DNA from: Sneathiella litorea | GTDB taxonomy: Bacteria; Pseudomonadota; Alphaproteobacteria; Sneathiellales; Sneathiellaceae | DNA length: 64,000 bases | Direction of reading: 5' to 3' | Assembly: GCF_009882915.1 (NCBI RefSeq) | Contig: NZ_WTUW01000002.1 | Span: 134,693 to 198,692 of the forward strand | Shown here: positions 37,708-46,783 of the stretch, in pieces | Layout of the letters: every line of letters starts with the position of its first letter | Numbering within the stretch: the stretch's first letter is position 1 | Notes under the pieces: generated by a model | The model's database searches: none | The model's input: only the letters and a program-made list of their open reading frames with translations | What the model was told of the DNA's origin: nothing | Translations under genes and position numbers: made by a program

Positions 37708-37864
37708 CGGTTTCCCTCATGTTTTATTCCCGCCTATTTTGCGGTGGGACGGCATGTCAGGTCAATGACGCATTCCTTGTAAAATACTTTCCGGTGTCAC
37801 TTCCTGCTGACAGCGCGGACAAGACGGGTTATATCCATTCACGACCCAATGAAAGCGTGTGACC

Positions 37865-38143
37865 ATGACCGAAGATATTACCATCCGCCGCAAACGGCTT
37901 ATCCATCGTTCCCTTTATACAGGCATGAAGGAAACAGACCTCCTTCTGGGTGGATTTGCCCGCAAATATCTGCCGGAGTTTTCCCCCGAAGAACTCGATA
38001 TATACGAGACATTGCTTAAAGCGGGGGATCCGAATATCTACGTCTGGGCCGTTGGGCGCGAAGAAACCCCGCCGGAATTCCAGACAAATGTCATGGCGTT
38101 ATTAAAAGAGTACACCCAGTTTGAGCAACGCAGCAAAGATTAA
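37865..38143 (+). CDS. sdhE: Succinate dehydrogenase assembly factor SdhE
   Basis: Small flavinator-type factor (about 92 residues, formerly DUF339) that promotes covalent FAD attachment to SdhA. RRKRLIHRSLYTGMKETDLL contains the RGxxE motif region, but the Arg is Thr here (TGMKE); the Gly and Glu are kept. LPEFSPEELDIYETLLKAGD and IYVWAVGREETP complete the five-helix fold. A GTG 6 nt upstream is an alternative start. Six nt precede mfd, so the two are probably co-transcribed. Confidence 0.9.
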   Translation: MTEDITIRRKRLIHRSLYTGMKETDLLLGGFARKYLPEFSPEELDIYETLLKAGDPNIYVWAVGREETPPEFQTNVMALLKEYTQFEQRSKD

Positions 38144-38149
38144 ACCTGC

Positions 38150-41100
38150 ATGAGTGAGACAACAATTCCGCGCCTTCGCACCCGGATATTGGAACTATCC
38201 CGAGGCGATCATGCATTTCGGGTTGAATCGGTACCCGAAGGTTATGACGCCTATCTTCTGGGTGAAATCGCCCGCGACAGTGACCGCGACATTCTCTTTG
38301 TACTGCGCGAAGATATTCGCATGGCGGCGACGGAGGCGACACTGGCCTTTTTCTGTCCGGATATAGAGGTGGTCAGTTTTCCCGCCTGGGATTGCCTGCC
38401 CTATGACCGGGTATCCCCCAACTCCGAGATTATCGCCCACCGCATGACGAGCCTTGGCCGGATGACGGAAGAGGCGACAAAGCCGCGGATTTTCCTCACT
38501 ACCCTCAATGCAATCACCCAGCGGGTACCGCCTGTCGACATGGTGAAGAATAGCCGGTTCAGTGTTCGGGTTGGCGACAAGATCAACGGACGGGAACTGA
38601 CGGCTTATCTGGTTGCCAATGGGTTCACCCGCATCGGCACGGTAATGGAACCGGGGGAATTTGCCGTACGCGGGGGCCTGATTGATATTTATCCGCCGGG
38701 GGCGGAAAATCCGGTCCGTCTTGATCTTTTCGGGGACCAGGTGGACGGCATTCGTGCATTTGACGCCCTGAACCAGAGATCAACGGGCAAGATCGACAAG
38801 CTCGAATTTACCGCCGCCTCAGAATTTCTCCTCAACGATCATTCCGTTCCGCTGTTCCGCTCTCGCTATCGGGAAGAATTTGGCGCCGTCACCCAGGATG
38901 ATCCGCTGTATGAAGCGGTAAGTGAAAAACGCCGTCACGCCGGAATGGAGCATTGGCTGCCGCTCTATCACGAGCAAATGGCAACAATATTCGATTACCT
39001 CCCGAACGCCATTCTGTTTCTGGATCATATGCTGGAAGAGGCGCTAACGGCGCGCCATGACACCGTTATCGACTATTTCGAGAGCCGCAAGGACGCTGCG
39101 CCAGCGGGTGCCGCTGATTATAAGCCACTCCCTCCGCAATATCTCTACCTTGATCCGGATGAATGGCACCAGGCAATTGCAAGCCGGGCGGCCGGACAAT
39201 TCTCTCCGTTCAAAAGCGGGACAGAGGATGCGGCTACGCTGGATGCTGACGGCAAGGCCGGGCGTGACTTCGCACCGGAACGAGCCCGTCATGAAGCCAA
39301 TATCTATGATTACCTGAAATCCCACGTTATCGAGAAACTTAAAGACAAGAAGCAGGTTATCCTCGCGTATTTCACCAATGGGTCGCGTGCGCGAAACAAG
39401 ACAGTGCTTGCCGATCACGGGATTGAACCGATACGGGAAATTGAGGGTTTTCAGGAAATTTCCGGACCTCTTATTCCTAATCTTGCCGTTCTCCCGCTTG
39501 AAAAGGGATTTGAAACACCGGAATTTGTTGTTATTGGCGAACAGGATGTGCTCGGTGACCGGCTGGTACGACCACGTAAATCCTCCAAACGACATGAGAA
39601 TTTTATCGCGGAGGCCTCCCAGCTATCGCCGGGCGATTATGTCGTACATGTGGATCATGGCATTGCGCAATATGAAGGCTTGACCACTATCGAGATTTCC
39701 GGCGCGCCGCATGATTGCGTAACATTGCTTTATGCAGGCGGTGATAAAATCTATCTGCCCGTTGAAAATATTGAGATGCTGTCGCGCTACGGTGGCAGCG
39801 ATATGGCAGCGGTGCTTGACAAGCTCGGGGGATCGGGTTGGCAGGCACGAAAGGCAAAGCTTAAAAAACGGGTCATGGAAATGGCCGATCAGTTAATCGG
39901 GATCGCCGCCGCCCGCCAACTTCGAAAGGCGGAACGACTCACACCTCCAGACGGTCTCTATGCCGAATTTTGCGCCGGGTTTCCGTTTGAGGAAACAGAA
40001 GACCAACTAAAAGCCATTGAGGATACCCTGACCGATATGGCAAGCGGTCGGCCCATGGACCGGTTAATCTGCGGTGATGTCGGCTTCGGCAAGACGGAAG
40101 TGGCGCTGCGGGCCGCCTTTACCGCCGCAATGGCCGGACAACAGGTGGCGATTGTCACGCCGACGACCTTACTGGCTCGTCAACATTTCAAGGGATTTAC
40201 AGCGCGATTCGCGGATTTACCGGTGAAAATAGCGCAGCTCTCGCGTATGGTGACATCGAAAGAAGCGTCTCAGACAAAAGCTGATCTCACCTCAGGGCAG
40301 GTGGATATTGTCATTGGCACTCATGCCTTGCTGGCAAAATCCATTAAGTTCAAGAATCTGGGCCTTGTTATTGTGGACGAGGAACAACATTTTGGTGTTG
40401 GTCACAAGGAACGGCTGAAAGAACTGCGCGCTGATGTCCATGTCCTGACACTAACAGCAACCCCGATCCCGCGTACTTTGCAACTCGCCATGACGGGCAT
40501 CAGGGACCTTTCCATTATCGCGACACCGCCGGTGGACAGGCTTGCCATACGCACTTTTGTATTGCCTTTCGATCCAGTCGTCCTTCGTGAAGCCCTTTTG
40601 CGGGAACATTACCGCGGCGGACAGAGCTTCATTGTCTGCCCCCGGCTTTCAGATCTTCCCGATGTCGGCAATTTCCTGCGCAACCATGTGCCGGAGGTGA
40701 AATATGTCACCGCCCATGGCCAGCTCGCCGCCAAGGAACTTGATAGCGTGATGAATGCCTTTTATGACGGCGCTTATGATGTTCTCGTGGCGACAAATAT
40801 TGTTGAATCGGGTCTGGACATACCGTCCGCCAATACCTTGATTACCTACCGTGCAGATATGTTTGGCCTGGCACAACTCTATCAGATTCGCGGACGTATC
40901 GGGCGCTCCAAAACGCGGGCCTATGCCTATCTGACCCTGCCGCCGCGCAAGCGTCTTACAGATGCAGCGGAAAAACGGCTTCGTGTTCTGCAATCGCTCG
41001 ATACTCTGGGGGCGGGCTTTACACTGGCGAGCCATGATCTGGATATTCGCGGAGCCGGAAACCTTCTGGGGGATGAACAGTCTGGCCATGTCAAGGAAGT

Positions 41101-41647
41101 CGGATTCGAGCTGTATCAGGAAATGCTGGAAGAGGCGGTGGCCAATGCCCGCGAGACTGAGCTTGGCCATGCAGGGGAGGCGGAAGACAAATGGTCACCC
41201 AGCATCAACATCGGGACATCCGTTTTAATCCCCGAATCCTATGTCGCTGATCTCTCCCTTCGCATGGAACTTTATCGCCGCATTGCCGCGCAGGAAACCG
41301 CGGAGGAAATCAACGCGTTCGCGATCGAGTTGGTGGATCGCTTTGGTCCACTCCCCGATGAGGTTTCCCATTTAATTGAAGTGATGACGATCAAGCATTT
41401 CTGCCGGGACGCGAATATCGAAAAAATCGAGGCCGGCCCGAAAGGCGCTGTGTTAACTTTCCGTGACAACAAGTTCGACAATCCCGGTGGGCTGGTGGAA
41501 TTTATCTCACGTGCGCCGGGATCAACGAAACTTCGTGGGGACCACAAGCTGGTGCATAGTCGCAGTTGGCAGCATCCGGAGGATCGGCTAAAGGGTGTCC
41601 TCTGGCTCTCCCAGAATTTGGCGAAAATTGCGAAAGCCGCCGCCTGA
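38150..41647 (+). CDS. mfd: Transcription-repair coupling factor
   Basis: ATP-dependent translocase that removes stalled RNA polymerase at lesions and recruits UvrA; 1165 residues, normal length. N-terminal UvrB-homology region (VSFPAWDCLPYDRVSPNSEI), RNAP-interaction domain (SPGDYVVHVDHGIAQYEGL), helicase Walker A RLICGDVGFGKTEVALRAAF, DEEQ box VIVDEEQHFGVGHKERLK, motif III TLTATPIPRTLQLAM, ATNIVESGLDIPSANTLITY and QIRGRIGRSKTRAYAYLT. TRG motif LDIRGAGNLLGDEQSGH. The C-terminal UvrA-binding domain ends the protein. Confidence 0.97.
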   Translation: MSETTIPRLRTRILELSRGDHAFRVESVPEGYDAYLLGEIARDSDRDILFVLREDIRMAATEATLAFFCPDIEVVSFPAWDCLPYDRVSPNSEIIAHRMTSLGRMTEEATKPRIFLTTLNAITQRVPPVDMVKNSRFSVRVGDKINGRELTAYLVANGFTRIGTVMEPGEFAVRGGLIDIYPPGAENPVRLDLFGDQVDGIRAFDALNQRSTGKIDKLEFTAASEFLLNDHSVPLFRSRYREEFGAVTQDDPLYEAVSEKRRHAGMEHWLPLYHEQMATIFDYLPNAILFLDHMLEEALTARHDTVIDYFESRKDAAPAGAADYKPLPPQYLYLDPDEWHQAIASRAAGQFSPFKSGTEDAATLDADGKAGRDFAPERARHEANIYDYLKSHVIEKLKDKKQVILAYFTNGSRARNKTVLADHGIEPIREIEGFQEISGPLIPNLAVLPLEKGFETPEFVVIGEQDVLGDRLVRPRKSSKRHENFIAEASQLSPGDYVVHVDHGIAQYEGLTTIEISGAPHDCVTLLYAGGDKIYLPVENIEMLSRYGGSDMAAVLDKLGGSGWQARKAKLKKRVMEMADQLIGIAAARQLRKAERLTPPDGLYAEFCAGFPFEETEDQLKAIEDTLTDMASGRPMDRLICGDVGFGKTEVALRAAFTAAMAGQQVAIVTPTTLLARQHFKGFTARFADLPVKIAQLSRMVTSKEASQTKADLTSGQVDIVIGTHALLAKSIKFKNLGLVIVDEEQHFGVGHKERLKELRADVHVLTLTATPIPRTLQLAMTGIRDLSIIATPPVDRLAIRTFVLPFDPVVLREALLREHYRGGQSFIVCPRLSDLPDVGNFLRNHVPEVKYVTAHGQLAAKELDSVMNAFYDGAYDVLVATNIVESGLDIPSANTLITYRADMFGLAQLYQIRGRIGRSKTRAYAYLTLPPRKRLTDAAEKRLRVLQSLDTLGAGFTLASHDLDIRGAGNLLGDEQSGHVKEVGFELYQEMLEEAVANARETELGHAGEAEDKWSPSINIGTSVLIPESYVADLSLRMELYRRIAAQETAEEINAFAIELVDRFGPLPDEVSHLIEVMTIKHFCRDANIEKIEAGPKGAVLTFRDNKFDNPGGLVEFISRAPGSTKLRGDHKLVHSRSWQHPEDRLKGVLWLSQNLAKIAKAAA

Positions 41648-41648
41648 T

Positions 41649-42299
41649 TTATTCAGGAGCGTCTTCGGCAGCCTCCGTTTCGGCGATCTTGTCGAAGGCG
41701 GCGAGAAAAGCAGCCGGATCCTGAGCCCCGGACACAGCATATTTGTCATTGAGGATAAAGAAGGGAACACCAGAAACCCCCATCTGCCGGGCACGCGTAT
41801 CCTCTTCACTCACCAGTTCCCGGTCAGCTCCTTTTTCAAGGAGTTCTGCGACCAAAGTTTTATCCATTCCCGCTTCTTCTGCGGCAGCAATCAAGACGGC
41901 ATGATCTCCGATATCTTCCCCATCGATAAAAAACCGACGAAACAGGATTTCGACAAGTGCGTCCTGACATCCAGCAGAATAGGCCCAGCGGATCAAACGA
42001 TGGGAATCCAAAGTATTTGGAGAGCGTTTAATTTTTTCAAAATTAAATGGGATATCAACGGCTTGCCCAGCGACCTTTATGTTATCATAAAGCTCTTTTG
42101 CGCGCTCGGCACTCCCGAATTTTTGAGCGGTAAACTCTTTTCGGTCTGCACCACCGGCAGGCATGTCAGGGTGTAATTGAAAGGGATGCCAGGCAATCTC
42201 CACCTCTAAATCAGGGCGGGCGGCGAGGGCGGCTTCAAGTTTGCGTTTGCCAATGAAACACCACGGGCACACGGTATCGGAGACAATATCTATTTTCAT
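41649..42299 (-). CDS. DsbA-family oxidoreductase, FrnE-like
   Basis: Cytosolic thioredoxin-fold protein with an all-helical insertion, 216 residues. The start MKIDIVSDTVCPWCFIGKRK contains the CPWC active site. The rest shows IAWHPFQLHPDMPAGGADRK, NTLDSHRLIRWAYSAG and the cis-Pro loop VSGVPFFILNDKYAVSGAQ. No signal peptide. FrnE proteins are disulfide oxidoreductases implicated in oxidative or polyketide chemistry; the exact role is unknown. The ATG at 42299 matches the family N-terminus; an upstream in-frame extension to 42341 is unlikely. Ends 2 nt from mfd (convergent). Confidence 0.9.
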   Translation of the reverse strand: MKIDIVSDTVCPWCFIGKRKLEAALAARPDLEVEIAWHPFQLHPDMPAGGADRKEFTAQKFGSAERAKELYDNIKVAGQAVDIPFNFEKIKRSPNTLDSHRLIRWAYSAGCQDALVEILFRRFFIDGEDIGDHAVLIAAAEEAGMDKTLVAELLEKGADRELVSEEDTRARQMGVSGVPFFILNDKYAVSGAQDPAAFLAAFDKIAETEAAEDAPE

Positions 42300-42369
42300 T
42301 TCCTGATTATAGGGCAGCCCAAAACCCCAATCAAGGGGCAATTGGAACGATCAGTCCAAAATAAAAACC

Positions 42370-43674
42370 TTACGCCGCCTTTTCATCGCTCGGATTGAAG
42401 GAAAGGCCGCGCGCAACAATATCCTCGATCGTATCATTGGGCTGGACCTCCGCCAGACCAGCACAGGTCTCGGCCCGTATGGGACGGGACAGATGCGGAA
42501 GCAGGAAATCGGTAGTGCGAAGCACTCCTTCAACCCGTTTAAGCGCGACCGCCGCTTCTTCTTTTCGGGTGCCGGGCAGCGCAATGAGGAAATGTCCAAT
42601 ATCAAGATGGCTGCAAAAATCCTCCCCCCGCACAAGGCTGGAAAGCGCGGAGCCTACGTGCCTTAGGAGTTGATCGGCTGTTGGATAGCCATGTTTCCTC
42701 GTTACCTTCTCTAGATTGGTAATCTTAAGGGACGCCACTGACATAACCTTGTGCTGCGCCGCGTGCTCATCAAACATGACAGGTAGGTGGGTCCGCATGA
42801 AACCATTGGTATAAAGGTCCGTCAGGCCATCCGCCACAGGGTGCGGCTTGGCAATTCTAAACAATTTTTGCATCGCGAAGCGATAACGGTATTGCTGAAT
42901 ATGAAGGCCGAGACGGCTAATCAGTGCATCCATTTCCATTTCATGCAGAATGATATCCGACACGCCATGAACAAAGGCCGCGCGCCGGTTTTCTATATTT
43001 TCCAGAACCATCAACAGGGGAAGATTATAAAGACGCGTATCGCTCCGGATATCATTACACAGCCGCAGGTTACTGTCTCCATGGCCAACCCCGGAAAGAA
43101 TTACAGCATCAAAATTGTTCCCCCGTAAATCATCAAGGGCCATATCCGGGTTTTTGCAAATATGGATATTGGTTTGTGTATCAAGCCGAAGGAGTATATT
43201 TCCGAGCACCATTGTCTTGCTGCCAACAATCAGGATATTGGCCTTTCCGATGTCCGGCTCCGGCGAGGTAACCCCGGATATATCAACGCCATAGATTTCA
43301 GTTGTCGCGATGCGGCGGGCCAGTTCCTGCTCCATATTTTCCAGTCGTACAAGGGAGGCAACACGGCTCAAAAGCTCAAGGTCACAATATCCCGGGGAGA
43401 TTGTCTGGATGCGGCATTGGATATCTGCTGTCCCGACCAGCAGTGTTGGAAAGTTATTTTCTGCCGCCATCCTTGCTATATCCTTGACATTGACATGGGC
43501 AAAATTGTTCTCCCCGTCAATCAGGATAAGGTCAAACGATTGATCTCCAAACTCCTGTTCAAACATTTCAAGGAAGGACAGGCGCGTGCAGCGGTATCCA
43601 GCGTTAGCCAGGCAGGGTTCGATATTATTTGCCGGGCTATCCGAGACAACCAGAAGATTGGCGGCGTAAAGCAT
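42370..43674 (-). CDS. PleD-like protein: two receiver-like domains and degenerate GGDEF
   Basis: About 434 residues. The first receiver-like domain opens LLVVSDSPANNIEPCLANAG with DLILIDGENNF at the phospho-Asp position. A second pseudo-receiver (NILIVGSKTMVLGNILLRLD; DAVILSGVGHGD) lacks an obvious phospho-Asp. The C-terminal domain follows GGDEF architecture (DGLTDLYTNGFMRTHLP; ADQLLRHVGSALSSLVRGED), but the active-site loop reads HLDIGHFLIALPG instead of GG[DE]EF, so cyclase activity is probably lost. Start ATG 43674 with GGGAGA 7 nt upstream; a longer open frame to 43851 exists but lacks domain similarity. A signalling, possibly c-di-GMP-binding or scaffolding, role is inferred. Confidence 0.8.
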   Translation of the reverse strand: MLYAANLLVVSDSPANNIEPCLANAGYRCTRLSFLEMFEQEFGDQSFDLILIDGENNFAHVNVKDIARMAAENNFPTLLVGTADIQCRIQTISPGYCDLELLSRVASLVRLENMEQELARRIATTEIYGVDISGVTSPEPDIGKANILIVGSKTMVLGNILLRLDTQTNIHICKNPDMALDDLRGNNFDAVILSGVGHGDSNLRLCNDIRSDTRLYNLPLLMVLENIENRRAAFVHGVSDIILHEMEMDALISRLGLHIQQYRYRFAMQKLFRIAKPHPVADGLTDLYTNGFMRTHLPVMFDEHAAQHKVMSVASLKITNLEKVTRKHGYPTADQLLRHVGSALSSLVRGEDFCSHLDIGHFLIALPGTRKEEAAVALKRVEGVLRTTDFLLPHLSRPIRAETCAGLAEVQPNDTIEDIVARGLSFNPSDEKAA

Positions 43675-43873
43675 AACAATGTCTCCCAATTTCGTGAATC
43701 CCAGTTTAAGGCCTGAAACCTTAAAATAACGTGAGTTTCCCTGATATCTGGCATTATCGCTATCCGGTGTAGGGTCACTCACTAAAATGGAGCCTTGATT
43801 TTGGGCCCGGGACGGGAAATCATATGATCGGGAACAAGAAAAGAATAACAAGTCACAGATCAGGAGAAACTTT

Positions 43874-44641
43874 ATGACATCGCCTCACAATCTTGAGGGC
43901 AGGCACGCCTTAGTAACGGGCGCGTCTTCCGGTCTAGGTTGGCAATTTGCCCTAACTCTGGCGCGAGCCGGGGCAAAAGTGACCCTTGCCGCCCGCCGAA
44001 CAGAAAAACTTGAATCTTTGGCGGCGGAAATTGCGTCATTCGATGGCCGCGCCCTGCCTGTGCGAATGGATGTCACGGATGTCAAAAGTATTCACGACGC
44101 GGTTCAGGTTGCCGAAACAGAACTCGGGCCCGTCAATATCCTCGTCAATAATTCCGGCGTCAGTGCCCAATGTCCCGCCGAGAGGGTAACGGAAGAGGAT
44201 TTTGATTATGTCATGGATACCAACGGTAAAGGCGCTTTTTTTGCGGCGCAGACAGTTGGCCAAAGCATGATCCGCCATGGACAGGGCGGCAAGATCATCA
44301 ATATCGCCTCTGTCGCGGCGACACGGGTCCTTAAGCAGAGCGTTACCTACTGCATGTCGAAGGCCGCCGTCGCTCATATGACCCGCGCGCTCGCCGATGA
44401 ATGGGGACGCTATAAAATTCAGGTTAATTGCCTGAACCCCGGTTATATCGTCACCGAACTTAACCAGGAATATTGGGAAACTGATCCCGGCAAGCGCCTC
44501 ATATCCAAACTGCCGGGCCGCAAAGTCGGGACGCCCGCCGACCTGGACGGGGCGCTTTTACTTCTTGCCGGACCTGGATCTGATTTCATGACCGGCTCGG
44601 TCATTGCCGTGGATGACGGCATGACCGCACAAGGTTTTTAG
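43874..44641 (+). CDS. Short-chain dehydrogenase/reductase
   Basis: SDR of 255 residues. NAD(P)-binding TGASSGLGWQFALTLARAGA, followed by LAARRTEKLESLA where basic residues suggest NADP. NNSGV, IINIASVAATRVL (Ser) and YCMSKAAVAHMTRAL (Tyr-Lys) complete the catalytic set. AGGAGA precedes the ATG. The FAD monooxygenase starts 8 nt after its stop, so the two form an operon, probably catabolic. Substrate not identifiable. Confidence 0.9.
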   Translation: MTSPHNLEGRHALVTGASSGLGWQFALTLARAGAKVTLAARRTEKLESLAAEIASFDGRALPVRMDVTDVKSIHDAVQVAETELGPVNILVNNSGVSAQCPAERVTEEDFDYVMDTNGKGAFFAAQTVGQSMIRHGQGGKIINIASVAATRVLKQSVTYCMSKAAVAHMTRALADEWGRYKIQVNCLNPGYIVTELNQEYWETDPGKRLISKLPGRKVGTPADLDGALLLLAGPGSDFMTGSVIAVDDGMTAQGF

Positions 44642-44649
44642 GAAGGACC

Positions 44650-45903
44650 ATGCGGGAATGGAGCGGCATAATTGCGGGGGGCGGGTTGGTCGGCCTCACT
44701 CTCGCACTGGCGCTCCATGCGAAGGGAATAAAGGCGCGTGTGTATGAGGGAGTTAAAGAAATCAAACCCTTAGGGGTTGGTATTAATCTACTTCCTCATT
44801 CCATTAAGAATCTGGCGAAGCTTGGACTATTGGCGGAAATCGAGAAAGTCGCGATCAAGACCTCAAGTCTTGCCTACTACACAGAGGATGGAAAAGTCAT
44901 CTGGCGGGAGCCTCGCGGGCGGGAGGCGGGATATGATGTACCGCAATTCTCCATCCACCGAGGGGATTTTCATATGATCCTGCTCGATGCTGCACGGGCG
45001 CGGCTTGGGCCGGAGAATATACTTACGGGCCATCACTTTAGCAATTTCGAACAGGATGCGGAGGGGGTCACCGCACATTTTATCGATCGTCATTCCGGGA
45101 AATCGATTAGCAGTGCTCGCGGCGACTTCCTTGTCGGTGCCGATGGTATAAATTCCCGTCTCAGGGAGATATTCTATCCTGATGAAGGCCCTCCCAAATA
45201 TTCAGGTCAGATGCTCTGGCGTGGGGTAACGGAAATGGAGCCGTTCCTTGACGGCCGATCGATGTTTATGGCCGGGCATAATGACCTCAAGCTGGTGGCC
45301 TATCCAATCCGGGCGGAGAGTGCAGAGCGCGGAAAATCCTATATCAACTGGATCGCGGAACGCCGCATCCCTGCCGATCTTGCCGCGAGGGCGGCAGACT
45401 GGAACGAAAGAGGCCAGCTTGAGGACTTTAAATCCTATTTTGCGGACTGGCACCTCGGCTGGCTGGATTTGGAAAAGCTATTCGATAACGCCATCTCAAT
45501 CCATAAATTTCCGATGGTTGACCGTGACCCGCTACCCAGATGGTCCTTTGGCCATGTGACCCTAATGGGGGATGCGGCACATGCAATGTATCCAAACGGC
45601 TCCAACGGCGTATCACAAGGGGTGCTGGATGCCATGACCCTTGCCGACCAGCTGGCAGAAGAATCGGAAATAAATGCTGCGCTGATCGGCTATGAGGACG
45701 CGCGGCGAGAGGCAACGGCGAAAATTTCCCTCGCCAACCGGCAAACCGGCCCGGAACTTGTCATGCAAATGGTGAGGGATCAATGCCCCGGTAACTGTGG
45801 CGATATCCACACCTGCATTCCACAAGCGACATTGGAGGAAGTGGCGACGGCTTACAAAAGGCTCGCAGGCTTTGACAAACAAACTCTGAAATCGGTCAAA
45901 TAA
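44650..45903 (+). CDS. FAD-dependent monooxygenase (PHBH/PhzS-like)
   Basis: Group A flavoprotein monooxygenase of 417 residues. FAD-binding GxGxxG variant in GIIAGGGLVGLTLALALHAK, the DG motif in LVGADGINSRLREIFYP, and GD motif VTLMGDAAHAMYPNGSNGVS. Relatives hydroxylate aromatic or heteroaromatic acids using NAD(P)H. GGAAGG ribosome site before ATG 44650. In operon with the upstream SDR; an NAD(P)H:FMN reductase gene converges 2 nt away. Which aromatic ring it acts on cannot be read from sequence. Confidence 0.88.
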   Translation: MREWSGIIAGGGLVGLTLALALHAKGIKARVYEGVKEIKPLGVGINLLPHSIKNLAKLGLLAEIEKVAIKTSSLAYYTEDGKVIWREPRGREAGYDVPQFSIHRGDFHMILLDAARARLGPENILTGHHFSNFEQDAEGVTAHFIDRHSGKSISSARGDFLVGADGINSRLREIFYPDEGPPKYSGQMLWRGVTEMEPFLDGRSMFMAGHNDLKLVAYPIRAESAERGKSYINWIAERRIPADLAARAADWNERGQLEDFKSYFADWHLGWLDLEKLFDNAISIHKFPMVDRDPLPRWSFGHVTLMGDAAHAMYPNGSNGVSQGVLDAMTLADQLAEESEINAALIGYEDARREATAKISLANRQTGPELVMQMVRDQCPGNCGDIHTCIPQATLEEVATAYKRLAGFDKQTLKSVK

Positions 45904-45905
45904 CC

Positions 45906-46517
45906 CTACATTCCGTTTTTATATAGCTTTAGATTTTGCACCTTTTCGCGAACCGGCTGCATCGCTTTTGCGGTTTCTACAAGAAATTCAAGCCCATAAT
46001 TCAGGCGGGCGGTGAGGCGGGTATCCAGATCGGATGGTGGCGTACTCACAAATAAACTCTCGACCTGGCGCAAAATCATGTGATCCGGCATCCACCACAG
46101 AAAGTTATTCTTATAGCCGCTCATGCGCAGCTCGGCCACGGGATAGGCGCCTCCCATACCGGAACTGATCCCGATAAGCTGCGCGGGTTTATGCGCCAGT
46201 TCTCCGCTATCGCACATAAGCAGGAAATTCTTGAGATGTGGCGGCGACATGCCGGCCCATTCAGGGCTGATAACCACAAAACCGGTACATGATTTAAGTC
46301 GGTCCGAGATGGGCTTCCAGAATTTCTTGAGGTCACTGCCGCTTTCCCATTTTTCCTCATTCCAGAGGGGGATATCCAGGTCCCGAAGAGAGAAGTACTC
46401 CACCTGAATATTAACATTCATATTACTCAGCAACAGATTGATATATTTTCCAATTCTATCCGATTGAGAGTTTTCACGAATACTCCCGATAACAACACCA
46501 ATTTTTACGACAGACAT
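45906..46517 (-). CDS. NADPH-dependent FMN reductase family flavoprotein
   Basis: Flavodoxin-like reductase, 203 residues. The FMN phosphate loop is IGSIRENSQSDRIGKYI; the second part of the site is VISPEWAGMSPPHLKNFLLM, where typical members have PEYNxSxPxxLKN. GISSGMGGAYPVAELR follows. Family members reduce FMN, quinones or azo/chromate compounds. Convergent with the FAD monooxygenase; a functional link is possible but not shown. Confidence 0.85.
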   Translation of the reverse strand: MSVVKIGVVIGSIRENSQSDRIGKYINLLLSNMNVNIQVEYFSLRDLDIPLWNEEKWESGSDLKKFWKPISDRLKSCTGFVVISPEWAGMSPPHLKNFLLMCDSGELAHKPAQLIGISSGMGGAYPVAELRMSGYKNNFLWWMPDHMILRQVESLFVSTPPSDLDTRLTARLNYGLEFLVETAKAMQPVREKVQNLKLYKNGM

Positions 46518-46783
46518 AGAATTTCAAATTCCTCCAACCACTCGACATTACCCATTTTACACAATAACCCTGTCTTTTGCGGGCCGCTCCCTTATGAAAG
46601 GAGTGCTTTAATTTTGCCATGCCTTCCTATTGCATAAATACTACCAGATAAAGCTATCTTGCCCTCCATAACACGGAAAATATTTGTAAAATCGACTTTT
46701 TATTAATAAGTATATGATATTAGACAATTTTTATAATCTTATTAAAGATGGTCAGTTCGATAAAGACTAGGAATAGGCAATAA

